Positions 52,503 through 61,038 of a DNA stretch of 64,000 nucleotides are shown here, piece after piece; position 1 is the stretch's first letter; each line of letters starts with the position of its first letter. The notes beneath the pieces were generated by a model that was given only the letters and a program-made list of their open reading frames with translations, made no database searches and had not been told where the DNA came from. The stretch is from NCBI RefSeq assembly GCF_004145845.1, contig NZ_SELP01000001.1, positions 682,001 through 746,000 on the forward strand, given 5' to 3'. The translations under genes were made by a program, and so were the position numbers. The DNA is from Loktanella sp. IMCC34160 (GTDB lineage: Bacteria > Pseudomonadota > Alphaproteobacteria > Rhodobacterales > Rhodobacteraceae).

Positions 52503-53663
52503 ATGCCGATCATCAACCGCATCGCTGATTACGCGCCCGACCTGAAGGCCTGGCGCCGCCACCTGCACATGCACCCCGAACTGGCGCTGGACTGTCACGA
52601 AACCGCCGGGTTTGTCGCCGCCAAGCTGCGGGATTTCGGCGTGGACGAGGTGCACGTGGGCATCGCCCGCACCGGCATCGTCGCCCTGATCCACGGGTCA
52701 AAGGGGCCGGGGCCCGTCACCGGGCTGCGCGCCGACATGGACGCCCTGCCCATGGACGAGGAAACCGGGGCCGAGCACGCCTCGACCGTGCCAGGGCGGA
52801 TGCACGCCTGCGGCCACGACGGGCACACGACGATGCTTCTGGCCACCGCCCGCTACCTGTCGGAAACCCGGAATTTCCGGGGCACCGCGGCACTGATCTT
52901 TCAACCGGCCGAAGAGATTATCGGCGGCGGGCGGATCATGGTGGAAGAGGGGATCATGGACCGTTTCGGGATCGAAGAGGTCTATGCGCTGCACACCGAC
53001 CCCTTCGCCGAATTGGGGCAGATGCGCACCCGCCCCGGCCCGATCATGGCGGCGGTCGATGATTTCGTCATCACGCTGACGGGGGTCGGCGGCCACGCGG
53101 CCTATCCGCATGAATGCGTCGATCCGCTGGCCGCTGCCGTGTCCCTGTATGGGCAGTTGCAGACCATCGTCAGCCGGTCGGTCAAACCGCTGGACCCGCT
53201 GGTGGTCTCGGTCACCCAGATCCACGGCGGGTCGGCGATGAACGTGATCCCGGAGGTCGCGCAGGTCATGGGCACTGTGCGCAGTTTCGACCCCGAGGTG
53301 CGCCAGATGGCCGAGGACCGGATTCGCGCGATCTGCGCGGGCGTGGGGCAAAGCCACGGGGTCCGGGTCGATCTGGACTACGACAAAAGTTATCCGCCCA
53401 CGGTCAACCACGCCGCCCAAACCGCCAAGGCCGTGGAAATCGCGGCCGAGGTCGTCGGGCCGGAGCGGGTCGATGACGACTACGGCCCCGAAATGGGGTC
53501 CGAGGATTTTTCCTATATGCTGAACGCCCGGCCCGGCTGTTTCCTGTTTCTGGGACAGGGGATCGGCCCGTCCTGCCATCACCCGAAGTTTGATTTCAAC
53601 GATGACGCCGCGCCAATTGGGGCCTCTTTCTTCTGTCGGTTGATCGAACGGCTGCACGCTTGA
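52503..53663 (+). CDS. M20-family amidohydrolase (hippurate hydrolase type)
   Basis: The 386-residue protein has the M20D pattern: AWRRHLHMHPELALDCHET at 17-34, RADMDALPM near 77-85, and metal site HACGHDGHTT (H101, C103, H105), with PAEEIIGGGRIMVEEG. The glycine-rich VGGHAAYPH and EMGSEDFSYML follow. Related enzymes split N-acyl amino acids, hippurate or indole-acetyl amino acids. It is 54 bases before the first ureohydrolase and may act on the same kind of compound. Confidence 0.9.
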   Translation: MPIINRIADYAPDLKAWRRHLHMHPELALDCHETAGFVAAKLRDFGVDEVHVGIARTGIVALIHGSKGPGPVTGLRADMDALPMDEETGAEHASTVPGRMHACGHDGHTTMLLATARYLSETRNFRGTAALIFQPAEEIIGGGRIMVEEGIMDRFGIEEVYALHTDPFAELGQMRTRPGPIMAAVDDFVITLTGVGGHAAYPHECVDPLAAAVSLYGQLQTIVSRSVKPLDPLVVSVTQIHGGSAMNVIPEVAQVMGTVRSFDPEVRQMAEDRIRAICAGVGQSHGVRVDLDYDKSYPPTVNHAAQTAKAVEIAAEVVGPERVDDDYGPEMGSEDFSYMLNARPGCFLFLGQGIGPSCHHPKFDFNDDAAPIGASFFCRLIERLHA

Positions 53664-53717
53664 TTTCCGCCCGCGCTTGCGGCAAATTTGATCAAATTTC
53701 AGCCGGGAGCAGATGAG

Positions 53718-54683
53718 ATGGCCCTTGAAGACGCGAAAACCCAGATGGACCTGGCCTTTACCCGGGCCGAGATGCGCGGGCTGGCCTATGAAAACGCCTT
53801 TTCCGGGGCGACCAGTTTTCTGCGTCGCCGCTATACCAAGGATCTGACCGGGGTCGATCTGGCGATCACCGGCGTGACCTTCGATCAGGCCGTGACCCAT
53901 CGCACCGGCACCCGCTTTGGCCCCCGCGCCATCCGCGAGGCCTCGACCCTGCAACCCTATGATCCGCCCTTCGCGCTGGGCGCCAGCCCGCTGGAAGAGC
54001 TGAACATCGTGGACTACGGCGATGTGGCCTTTGACTACGCCCATACGCCCAGCTTTCCGGGGCTGGTCGAGGCGCATTTCAACACCATCCTTGCCGCCGG
54101 GGCGGGCAGCGTCACCCTTGGCGGCGACCATTTCATCACCCTGCCGATCCTGCGGGCCTATGCCGCCAAATACGGGCCCATGTCGGTGATCCAGTTCGAT
54201 GCCCATTCCGACCTTTGGGCGGATGACAACATGGAACGGATCGACCACGGGACCTTCATGTACAAGGCGGTGAAGCTCGGGCTGGTGGACCCGGCGCGGT
54301 CCCTGCAAATCGGCATTCGCACGGAATGCGACGATTATCTGGGGATGGAATATGTCTCTGCCCGCGAAGTGCATGAAAAGGGCGTGGGATATGTGGTCGA
54401 CAAGGCCAAGGCCAAGGTCGGCGCGCATCCCACCTATGTGACCTTTGATATCGACGCGCTGGACCCCGCCTTTGCCCCCGGAACCGGCACCCCGGTTTGG
54501 GGCGGGCTGCACAGCTGGCAGGCCGAGGCGATCCTGCGCGACCTCTCCGGCATTACCCTTGTCGGCGGCGACGTGGTCGAGGTCTCGCCCCCCTATGACA
54601 CCACCGGGGCCACGGCGATTGCCGGGGCGCATGTGGCGATGGAACTGGTAAACCTTTTCGCGGCGGCAAAACGGGGGGCATGA
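53718..54683 (+). CDS. Ureohydrolase (agmatinase/arginase family), copy 1
   Basis: The 321-residue protein starts at ATG 53718. Its manganese ligands lie in TLGGDHFITL, FDAHSDLW and FDIDALDPAFAPGTGTP. HRTGTRFGPRAIREAS near the N-terminus is typical for agmatinases. It should hydrolyse a guanidino compound to urea and amine. It overlaps the next ureohydrolase by 4 bases. Substrate (agmatine, guanidinobutyrate, guanidinopropionate or other) is not decided; arginase itself is unlikely. Confidence 0.85.
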   Translation: MALEDAKTQMDLAFTRAEMRGLAYENAFSGATSFLRRRYTKDLTGVDLAITGVTFDQAVTHRTGTRFGPRAIREASTLQPYDPPFALGASPLEELNIVDYGDVAFDYAHTPSFPGLVEAHFNTILAAGAGSVTLGGDHFITLPILRAYAAKYGPMSVIQFDAHSDLWADDNMERIDHGTFMYKAVKLGLVDPARSLQIGIRTECDDYLGMEYVSAREVHEKGVGYVVDKAKAKVGAHPTYVTFDIDALDPAFAPGTGTPVWGGLHSWQAEAILRDLSGITLVGGDVVEVSPPYDTTGATAIAGAHVAMELVNLFAAAKRGA

Positions 54684-55624
54684 TGCCGAACCAACCCCTT
54701 GGCGGCAACGAGATGCCCCGCTTCGGCGGGCCGAACACCTTCATGCGGCTGCCTGCCGCCGAAACGGCCCAGGGGCTGGACGTGGCCTTTGTCGGCGTGC
54801 CGATGGATATCGGCACGTCCTGGCGGGCGGGCACACGGTTCGGGCCCAAATCCATCCGCGCCGAAAGCGCGATGATCCGCCCCTATAACATGGGCACCGG
54901 AGCCGCGCCCTTCGATAGCCTGAACTGCGCCGACATCGGCGACGTGCCGATCAACACGTTTGACCTGAAGGACAGTGTGCGCCGCATCGCCGCCTTCTAT
55001 CGCGGGGTTCTGGGGCAGGGCGCGATCCCGATGACCATGGGCGGCGACCACACGCTGACCTACCCGATCCTTCAGGCGATCGCGGAAAAGCACGGGCCGG
55101 TGGCCCTGATCCACGTCGATGCCCATGCCGACATCAACGACCATATGTTCGGCGAATCCATCGCCCATGGCACCCCCTTCCGCCGCGCCCATGAAGAGGG
55201 GCTGTTGATCGACAGCAAGGTTTGGCAAATCGGACTGCGGGGCACCGGCTATGCGGCGGGTGACTTTGACGAGGCGCGCGGCTGGGGCTTCAACGTGCGG
55301 CAGGCGGACACGCTTTGGCACAAGTCCCTTGCGCCCCTCGCGACCGAGGTGAAGGCGCAGATCGGCGATGCGCCCGTCTATATCACCTATGACATCGACA
55401 GCCTTGATCCCGCCTATGCGCCCGGCACCGGGACGCCGGAAATCGGCGGGCTGACCACGCCGCAGGCGCTGGAGCTGATCCGGGGGCTGCGCGGGCTGAA
55501 CATCGTCGGCTGCGATCTGGTCGAGGTCTCGCCCCCCTATGACCCCAGCGGCAATACCGCGCTGACCGGGGCGAACCTGCTGTATGAAATGCTCTGCATC
55601 CTGCCGGGTGTGGACTACCGCTAG
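54680..55624 (+). CDS. Ureohydrolase (agmatinase/guanidinobutyrase type), copy 2
   Basis: The 314-residue protein has MGGDHTLTYPILQ, HVDAHADINDHMFGES, HGTPFRRAHEEG and TYDIDSLDPAYAPGTGTPEIGG, so all metal ligands are there. FRRA after HGTP and the IGLRG segment are closer to guanidinobutyrase/guanidinopropionase than to agmatinase. It differs clearly from copy 1. The ATGATG start overlaps its stop, so equal expression, and perhaps a joint complex or two substrates, is likely. Confidence 0.85.
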   Translation: MMPNQPLGGNEMPRFGGPNTFMRLPAAETAQGLDVAFVGVPMDIGTSWRAGTRFGPKSIRAESAMIRPYNMGTGAAPFDSLNCADIGDVPINTFDLKDSVRRIAAFYRGVLGQGAIPMTMGGDHTLTYPILQAIAEKHGPVALIHVDAHADINDHMFGESIAHGTPFRRAHEEGLLIDSKVWQIGLRGTGYAAGDFDEARGWGFNVRQADTLWHKSLAPLATEVKAQIGDAPVYITYDIDSLDPAYAPGTGTPEIGGLTTPQALELIRGLRGLNIVGCDLVEVSPPYDPSGNTALTGANLLYEMLCILPGVDYR

Positions 55625-55792
55625 ACAGTTCACAGCACCAGCCAATCGCCAGATTGGCCACGCGCCGACCGCCCCCATGGGCGGCGCGTTCCGCGCCACC
55701 CGCGGTCGGCTGGATGCAAAATCCTGCCCGGCCAACATCTTGTCTGTCCCGAGGTTGGGCCTACTTAGCCCATACCAAACACCGGACCGCCC

Positions 55793-56203
55793 ATGAAAAC
55801 CCTCGCCCTTCTCCTCGTCCTGATCCTCGGCTTTGCCGCCTTTGTCCGGCTGGCCCCGTCGGACCCGTCCCGTTGGCACCGGCCCGTGCCCGACCTCGCG
55901 CTTGGCGACCACCCGCGCGACGGCAGCTTTGCCACTGTGCGCGACGGCGCGGACCCCGAGGCGCTGTCGCGGATCGACGCCATCGCCCGCGCCACGCCCC
56001 GCACCACCGTGCTGGCCGGATCGGTGGCCGAGGGCCGGATCACCTATGTCACCCGCTCGCGCCTCTGGGGGTTTCCCGACTACACCACCGTTGAACAGTC
56101 CGGCGACCGGATCACGCTTTACGGGCGGCTGCGGTTCGGGCGCGGCGACATGGGGGTGAACCGGGCCCGGATCGAAGACTGGCTGGGGCAGGCGGGGCTC
56201 TGA
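55793..56203 (+). CDS. DUF1499 protein
   Basis: The 136-residue protein begins with a membrane or signal segment (MKTLALLLVLILGFAAFVRLA). It has FATVRDGADPEALSRIDAIARATPRT, ITYVTRSRLWGFPDYTTVEQ and RFGRGDMGVNRARIEDWL, the DUF1499 core. The function is unknown; it probably sits in the envelope. A 168-base hairpin-rich gap separates it from the ureohydrolases. Confidence 0.85.
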   Translation: MKTLALLLVLILGFAAFVRLAPSDPSRWHRPVPDLALGDHPRDGSFATVRDGADPEALSRIDAIARATPRTTVLAGSVAEGRITYVTRSRLWGFPDYTTVEQSGDRITLYGRLRFGRGDMGVNRARIEDWLGQAGL

Positions 56204-56252
56204 TCCCCGCTGATCCCTTGACGGCTCGCGCGGGATAGGGGAATGCAGGCGC

Positions 56253-57308
56253 ATGATACCCAATGACCGCCTCCGCCAGATCACCGAACGCTTCGAATAC
56301 CTCGAGGCCCGCATGTCCGCCGGGCTTTCGGGCGATGAATTTGTCACCGTGTCCCGCGAATATGCCGAACTGCGGCCCGTGGTGGACACCGTGCGCGACT
56401 ACCAATCCCTGATCGACGAAATCGACGGGGCCGAGGCGATGCTGGCCGACCCCGAGATGAAGGTACTGGCCGAGGCCGAATTGCCCGACCTGCGCGCCCG
56501 GCTGCCCGAGGCGGAACAGGCGGTCAAACTGGCGCTTCTGCCAAAGGACTCCGCCGATGCCCGCCCCGCGATGATCGAGATCCGGCCCGGCACCGGCGGG
56601 GAAGAGGCGGCACTGTTCGCAGGTGACCTTCTGCGCATGTATCAGCGCTACGCCGATGCGCGCGGCTGGAAATTCGAGATCATTGAAGAAGCCCAGACCG
56701 AACTTGGTGGCATCAAAGAGGTCGTGGCCCGCGTTGCCGGCGACGGGGTCTTTGCCCGGCTGAAATACGAATCCGGCGTGCACCGGGTGCAGCGGGTGCC
56801 CGAGACCGAAAGCGGCGGGCGCATCCACACCTCTGCCGCAACCGTCGCCGTCCTGCCCGAGGCCGAGGACGTGGACATCAAGATCGACGCCAACGATATC
56901 CGCATCGACACCATGCGGTCCTCCGGCGCGGGCGGGCAGCACGTGAACACCACCGACTCGGCCGTGCGGATCACCCACCTGCCCAGCGGGATCGTCGTCA
57001 CCAGCTCCGAGAAATCCCAGCACCGCAACCGCGAGATCGCGATGCAGGTTCTGAAAACCCGGCTGTATGACATGGAACGGCAGCGGGTGGACAGCGAACG
57101 CTCCGCTAACCGCAAAAGCCAGGTCGGATCGGGCGACCGGTCCGAACGCATCCGCACCTACAACTTCCCCCAAGGCCGGATGACCGACCACCGGATCAAC
57201 CTGACGCTCTATAAGCTGGATCAGGTGATGCAGGGCGATCTGGACGAGGTGATCGACGCGCTGATTCAGGACGCGCAGGCCACCCTTCTGGCCGAGATGG
57301 ACGGATGA
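56253..57308 (+). CDS. prfA: Peptide chain release factor 1
   Basis: The 351-residue protein carries the catalytic GGQ at 227-229 ([18 protein letters not shown]) and a PxT-type anticodon region near 180. The tail [30 protein letters not shown] is characteristic. It terminates translation at UAA/UAG. It overlaps prmC by 4 bases, the common pairing. Confidence 0.96.
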   Translation: MIPNDRLRQITERFEYLEARMSAGLSGDEFVTVSREYAELRPVVDTVRDYQSLIDEIDGAEAMLADPEMKVLAEAELPDLRARLPEAEQAVKLALLPKDSADARPAMIEIRPGTGGEEAALFAGDLLRMYQRYADARGWKFEIIEEAQTELGGIKEVVARVAGDGVFARLKYESGVHRVQRVPETESGGRIHTSAATVAVLPEAEDVDIKIDANDIRIDTMRSSGAGGQHVNTTDSAVRITHLPSGIVVTSSEKSQHRNREIAMQVLKTRLYDMERQRVDSERSANRKSQVGSGDRSERIRTYNFPQGRMTDHRINLTLYKLDQVMQGDLDEVIDALIQDAQATLLAEMDG

Positions 57309-58141
57309 ACCTGACGGTTCAGGACGGGCTGACCGCGCTGACCGCAAAACTGGCCGCAGGGGGCATCGACGGGGCCGGGCGCGAGGCGCGGTTGATCCTG
57401 TCCCATATTCTGGACACCACACCTGACCGCATGTCGCTGATCGCGCGTGATCCGCTGGCCTCCGACCTTCTGGACCGGGCGCTTGGTCTGGCCACGCGTC
57501 GGGCGGGCGGCACCCCGATGAGCCACATTCTGGGGCACCGCGACTTCTGGGGCCGCCGGTTCGAAGTGACAGCGGATGTGCTGGACCCACGGCCCGAAAC
57601 CGAAACCCTGATCGCCGCCGCGCTCGCCGTTCCCTTCGCCTCGGTCCTCGACCTTGGCACCGGGTCGGGCTGCATCCTGTTGACGCTTCTGGCCGAACGG
57701 CTGCCAGCGCGGGGCTTGGGGGCGGACCTTTCTGACGCGGCCCTTGCCGTGGCCCGGCGCAATGCCGCCGCGCTGGGCGTCGCGGACAGGGCCAGGCTGA
57801 TCCGTTCTGATTGGTTCGCCGAGATCTCCGGCAGCTTCGACCTGATCGTATCGAACCCGCCTTATATCGCGGCCGAAGAAATGCCTGCGCTCGCCCCGGA
57901 ATTGTCCTTTGAACCCCGCATGGCCCTGACGGATGAGCGGGACGGGCTGACCGCCTACCGCGCCATCACGGCCGGGGCAGGGGCACATCTGACCCCCGGC
58001 GGGCGGCTGATGGTCGAAATCGGCTGGCAGCAGGGGGCGGCGGTGGCCGAGCTGTTCCAACAGGCCGGGCTGAGCGGGGTGCAGATTCTCCCCGACCTCG
58101 ACGGGCGGGACCGGGTCGTTTCCGGGCAACACCCGGGCTGA
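57305..58141 (+). CDS. prmC: Release factor glutamine methyltransferase
   Basis: The 278-residue protein has a helical N-terminal domain and a Rossmann methyltransferase with [18 protein letters not shown] and the NPPY motif at 184-187 ([16 protein letters not shown]). It methylates the GGQ glutamine of RF1 and RF2. Overlap with prfA gives coupled synthesis of enzyme and substrate. Confidence 0.95.
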   Translation: MNLTVQDGLTALTAKLAAGGIDGAGREARLILSHILDTTPDRMSLIARDPLASDLLDRALGLATRRAGGTPMSHILGHRDFWGRRFEVTADVLDPRPETETLIAAALAVPFASVLDLGTGSGCILLTLLAERLPARGLGADLSDAALAVARRNAAALGVADRARLIRSDWFAEISGSFDLIVSNPPYIAAEEMPALAPELSFEPRMALTDERDGLTAYRAITAGAGAHLTPGGRLMVEIGWQQGAAVAELFQQAGLSGVQILPDLDGRDRVVSGQHPG

Positions 58142-58374
58142 TTCCCGCTGATTTGGGGGAAATGCAGCGCACACCCGCGTGAAAAACGTGATTTCGGGCC
58201 TGAATCCCCTTGCCGGGCCGGGGTTTAGGTGTTTAATCGGGGCTATCGGCAGGGACGCGGGCCTTTCGGCCTCCCCCCGATATTACGCCAGACAAGAGAT
58301 GGGCACATCAGCGGCGCCACGGGGCGCCAGCGGCCCGAAGCGCAAATTTCACGCAGCTGAACGAAAGAACGTTC

Positions 58375-58905
58375 ATGAGATCTTCCAAATCACGGTCGCG
58401 GAACAAGAACCGCAACAATCGGCCTTCGGGCGGCAATATCATCAACCGGGTTTTCGACAGCTCTGGCCCCGATGGCAAGGTGCGCGGCACGCCGCAGCAG
58501 ATCATCGACAAGTACAACCAGCTGCACCGCGACGCCCAGCTTTCGGGCGACCGGGTCGCGGCGGAAAACTTCGCCCAGCACGCGGAACACTACACCCGGT
58601 TGCTGGCCGAGGCGCAGCGCGAGGTCGACAAGGCTCGCGAGGAACAGGAAGAAGCCAACCGCCAGCGGCAGGCTGAACGGGACCGGGAACGGGCCGAACG
58701 GCTGAAGGCGCAGGAAGAGGCGGCGAACGGTCCGGCGTCGGACGATGCGACCGCCCCGGCCGAAGCTGACAACGGTCTGGTCGAGACCCCGGAAAACCGC
58801 GTGGAAGAGGCCCCCAAGCCCAAGAAACCGCGCCGCCCGCGCAAGCCCAAGGCGGCAGAGGGCGAAGGGTCTGCGGACAATACGCCCAGCGAAGCCGCGG
58901 AATAA
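58375..58905 (+). CDS. DUF4167 protein
   Basis: The 176-residue protein has a basic start (MRSSKSRSRNKNRNNRPSGGN) and the DUF4167 core NRVFDSSGPDGKVRGTPQQIIDKYNQLHRDA. After about residue 75 comes a long charged coiled coil rich in Glu and Arg, then an Ala/Pro/Lys tail. Basic head and core suggest RNA or ribosome binding, but no function is proven. The 233-base region before it (58142-58374) has no gene; the start is ATG 58375. A terminator follows. Confidence 0.85.
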   Translation: MRSSKSRSRNKNRNNRPSGGNIINRVFDSSGPDGKVRGTPQQIIDKYNQLHRDAQLSGDRVAAENFAQHAEHYTRLLAEAQREVDKAREEQEEANRQRQAERDRERAERLKAQEEAANGPASDDATAPAEADNGLVETPENRVEEAPKPKKPRRPRKPKAAEGEGSADNTPSEAAE

Positions 58906-58923
58906 CGCGATTGGAAATGAAGC

Positions 58924-58951
58924 AAAGGCCCGGACACTTCCGGGCCTTTTT
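58924..58951 (+). terminator. Intrinsic terminator after DUF4167 gene
   Basis: AAAGGCCCGG (58924-58933) and CCGGGCCTTT (58940-58949) pair around ACACTT, followed by TT. The A-run on the other side makes it work from the right too, which fits the leftward gene ending at 58960. Confidence 0.9.
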
Positions 58952-58959
58952 CGTTGTCG

Positions 58960-61038
58960 CTACGACCGGCCGCGCCCACCTTCGCGCAGCCATGCCCCGA
59001 CGATCAGCAGCCCGGCCAGACACAGGAACAGCCAGGCGGGGACCAGCGGCGTGATCCGCACCTCGGCGGTCTGGTAGGCCCCGCGCGGGGTAATCCCGAA
59101 CCAGCCCCGGCCGGCGGCCGGTCGGCCCGGGCGCACGCTGCGCAGGTCCGGCGCGCCGTCTTCCATGCGCAGCACTCCGCCATTCGTCGCCTCGACCATC
59201 GGGGTCAGAAGGGCGGCATCGGCGATGGTTTCCTCGAATTCCCGCGGCGCCGCGGGGCCAAGCGCGATCACCGCCTCCCGGTCGCCTTCGCGAAGGCGGT
59301 ACAGCCCCACCTCGGGCGCCTCCCAAAGGGTTTCGAACCGGCCTGGCGAAACCTGGTCCAGCGGCACGAGCGTTTCCGTCCCGTCGGGGTGGGTCACGGT
59401 GACATCGCCTGCCCCGTCGCCCAGCGTGCGCCGGATGATTCGCATGGTCTGCCCGGCGGGTTCCGCCCACAGCGCCTCTTCCTCCAGCTCCGGTTCCTTC
59501 ATCATCCAATGGGCCAGCCGCCGCAGCAGTTCCAACTGCGGGCCGCCGCCTTCGAACCCCCGGTCCCACAGCCAAGAATGGTCCGAGGTCAGAAGCGCGA
59601 CCCGGCCCTCACCCACCCTGTTGAGCAGCAACAGCGGGCGGCCATCCGGGCCCTGCATGACCACATCGGCCTCGGGCGCGGGGAACACGTCGATCAGGCG
59701 GAACCAGCGGCCCCAGCCGGGCAGCCCGTCCGCCCCGGGCGCGGGGCCGAAATCCTCCAGCCCCTCGGTCACCGGGTGGCGCTGGCCAAGGTCGGTCAGG
59801 TCGGGCGTGAACCCTTCCTCGAACAGCCGCGCTGTGGGCGCGCCGGGCAGCACCGCGCCAAGGGGCGAGCGATAGATGCTTTCCGCCCCGCCATATTCCG
59901 GCCCGGAGGAGATCAGAACCGCGCCGCCGGTCTCTACGTAATTGCGGATGTTTTCCAGATAGCTGGACGGCAGGATGCCGCGCCGCCGGTAGCGGTCAAA
60001 GATGATCAGGTCGAACTCGTCGATCTTTTCCAGAAACAGCTCGCGCGTGGGGAAGGCGATCAGCGACAGCTCGTTCACCGGCACCCCGTCCTGTTTCTCG
60101 GGCGGGCGCAGGATGGTGAAATGCACCAGATCGACCGAGGCATCGGATTTCAGCAGATTGCGCCATGTGCGTTCGCCCGGATGCGGTTCGCCCGACACCA
60201 GAAGCACGCGCAGCCGGTCGCGCACCCCGTTGATCTGAACCACGGCGGCATTGTTGCGGTCGGTCAATTCGCCCGCGACGACCGGCGTGTTGAATTGCAG
60301 CACGTTCATCCCGCCATGGGGCAGGGTCAGGGGCAATTCCACATCCTGCCCGGTGGGAATCTCGAACTCCATTGGCAGGCCGCCGTCGATGGCGATGGAC
60401 AGGGGCGCAAGGGCGGCCGCCGGGGCCGCGCCCTGATCCTCGATCCGCAGGGTCAGGGTGATCTGTTCGCCCAGCACGGCAAAGGCCGGGGCGTTCTTGA
60501 CGATCAGCCGCCGGTCCCAGTCGCCCGCCTGCCCGGACAGCAACAGGTGCACCGGCGCGGGCACGCCGGGCGCCTGTTCAATGTCATGCACCCGCCCATC
60601 CGACAGGATCACCACGCCCGCGATCCGGCCCTGCGGTTCTTCGGTCAGGGCCTCGGTCAGGGCGGACAGCAGGCGGGTGCCCTCGTCGCCCTCGCCATCG
60701 CCCAGCCGGATGACCCGAAGTTCGGTATTCTCGCGCGCGGCAACCTCGGCCCGCAGCGCGTCCAGCGCCGCGGCGGTCTGATCGGCGCGGGTGCCGATCC
60801 GCTGGCTCGCGCTTTCGTCTACCACGGCGATGACGATATCGGACAGGGGTTGCCGGTCTTCCTGCTGCAGCGAGGGATTGGCGATGGCCACCAGCAGCGC
60901 AATCGCCGCCAACCCGCGCAGCCACCAGCCAGGCAGCCGCCGCCAGATCGCCAGCGTGGTCCCAGCAAAGGACACACCGGCCGCGACATATAGCAGCCAA
61001 AGCGGCAGAAGCGGATCAAGAACCACGGTCCCCGTCAT
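58960..61038 (-). CDS. Large membrane protein of MoxR-associated Bat-like cluster (glutamine-amidotransferase/vWA-like)
   Basis: The 692-residue protein has N-terminal helices (LLPLWLLYVAAGVSFAGTTLAIW, GWWLRGLAAIALLVAI) and one near the C-terminus (VPAWLFLCLAGLLIVGAWL). A vWA-like segment IVIAVVDESASQRIGTRADQ follows the second helix, and later VVILSDGRVHD. The middle has ETGGAVLISSGPEYGG and TSDHSWLWDRG, as in class I glutamine-amidotransferase-like domains without a catalytic triad. It overlaps the DUF4159 gene by 4 bases. Likely role: envelope or oxidative-stress functions typical of MoxR-linked clusters. Confidence 0.78.
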   Translation of the reverse strand: MTGTVVLDPLLPLWLLYVAAGVSFAGTTLAIWRRLPGWWLRGLAAIALLVAIANPSLQQEDRQPLSDIVIAVVDESASQRIGTRADQTAAALDALRAEVAARENTELRVIRLGDGEGDEGTRLLSALTEALTEEPQGRIAGVVILSDGRVHDIEQAPGVPAPVHLLLSGQAGDWDRRLIVKNAPAFAVLGEQITLTLRIEDQGAAPAAALAPLSIAIDGGLPMEFEIPTGQDVELPLTLPHGGMNVLQFNTPVVAGELTDRNNAAVVQINGVRDRLRVLLVSGEPHPGERTWRNLLKSDASVDLVHFTILRPPEKQDGVPVNELSLIAFPTRELFLEKIDEFDLIIFDRYRRRGILPSSYLENIRNYVETGGAVLISSGPEYGGAESIYRSPLGAVLPGAPTARLFEEGFTPDLTDLGQRHPVTEGLEDFGPAPGADGLPGWGRWFRLIDVFPAPEADVVMQGPDGRPLLLLNRVGEGRVALLTSDHSWLWDRGFEGGGPQLELLRRLAHWMMKEPELEEEALWAEPAGQTMRIIRRTLGDGAGDVTVTHPDGTETLVPLDQVSPGRFETLWEAPEVGLYRLREGDREAVIALGPAAPREFEETIADAALLTPMVEATNGGVLRMEDGAPDLRSVRPGRPAAGRGWFGITPRGAYQTAEVRITPLVPAWLFLCLAGLLIVGAWLREGGRGRS

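Noticed and set aside
58954-60993. Long open frame on the plus strand opposite the leftward membrane gene
   Set aside because: It is the antisense of a gene with helices and conserved motifs.
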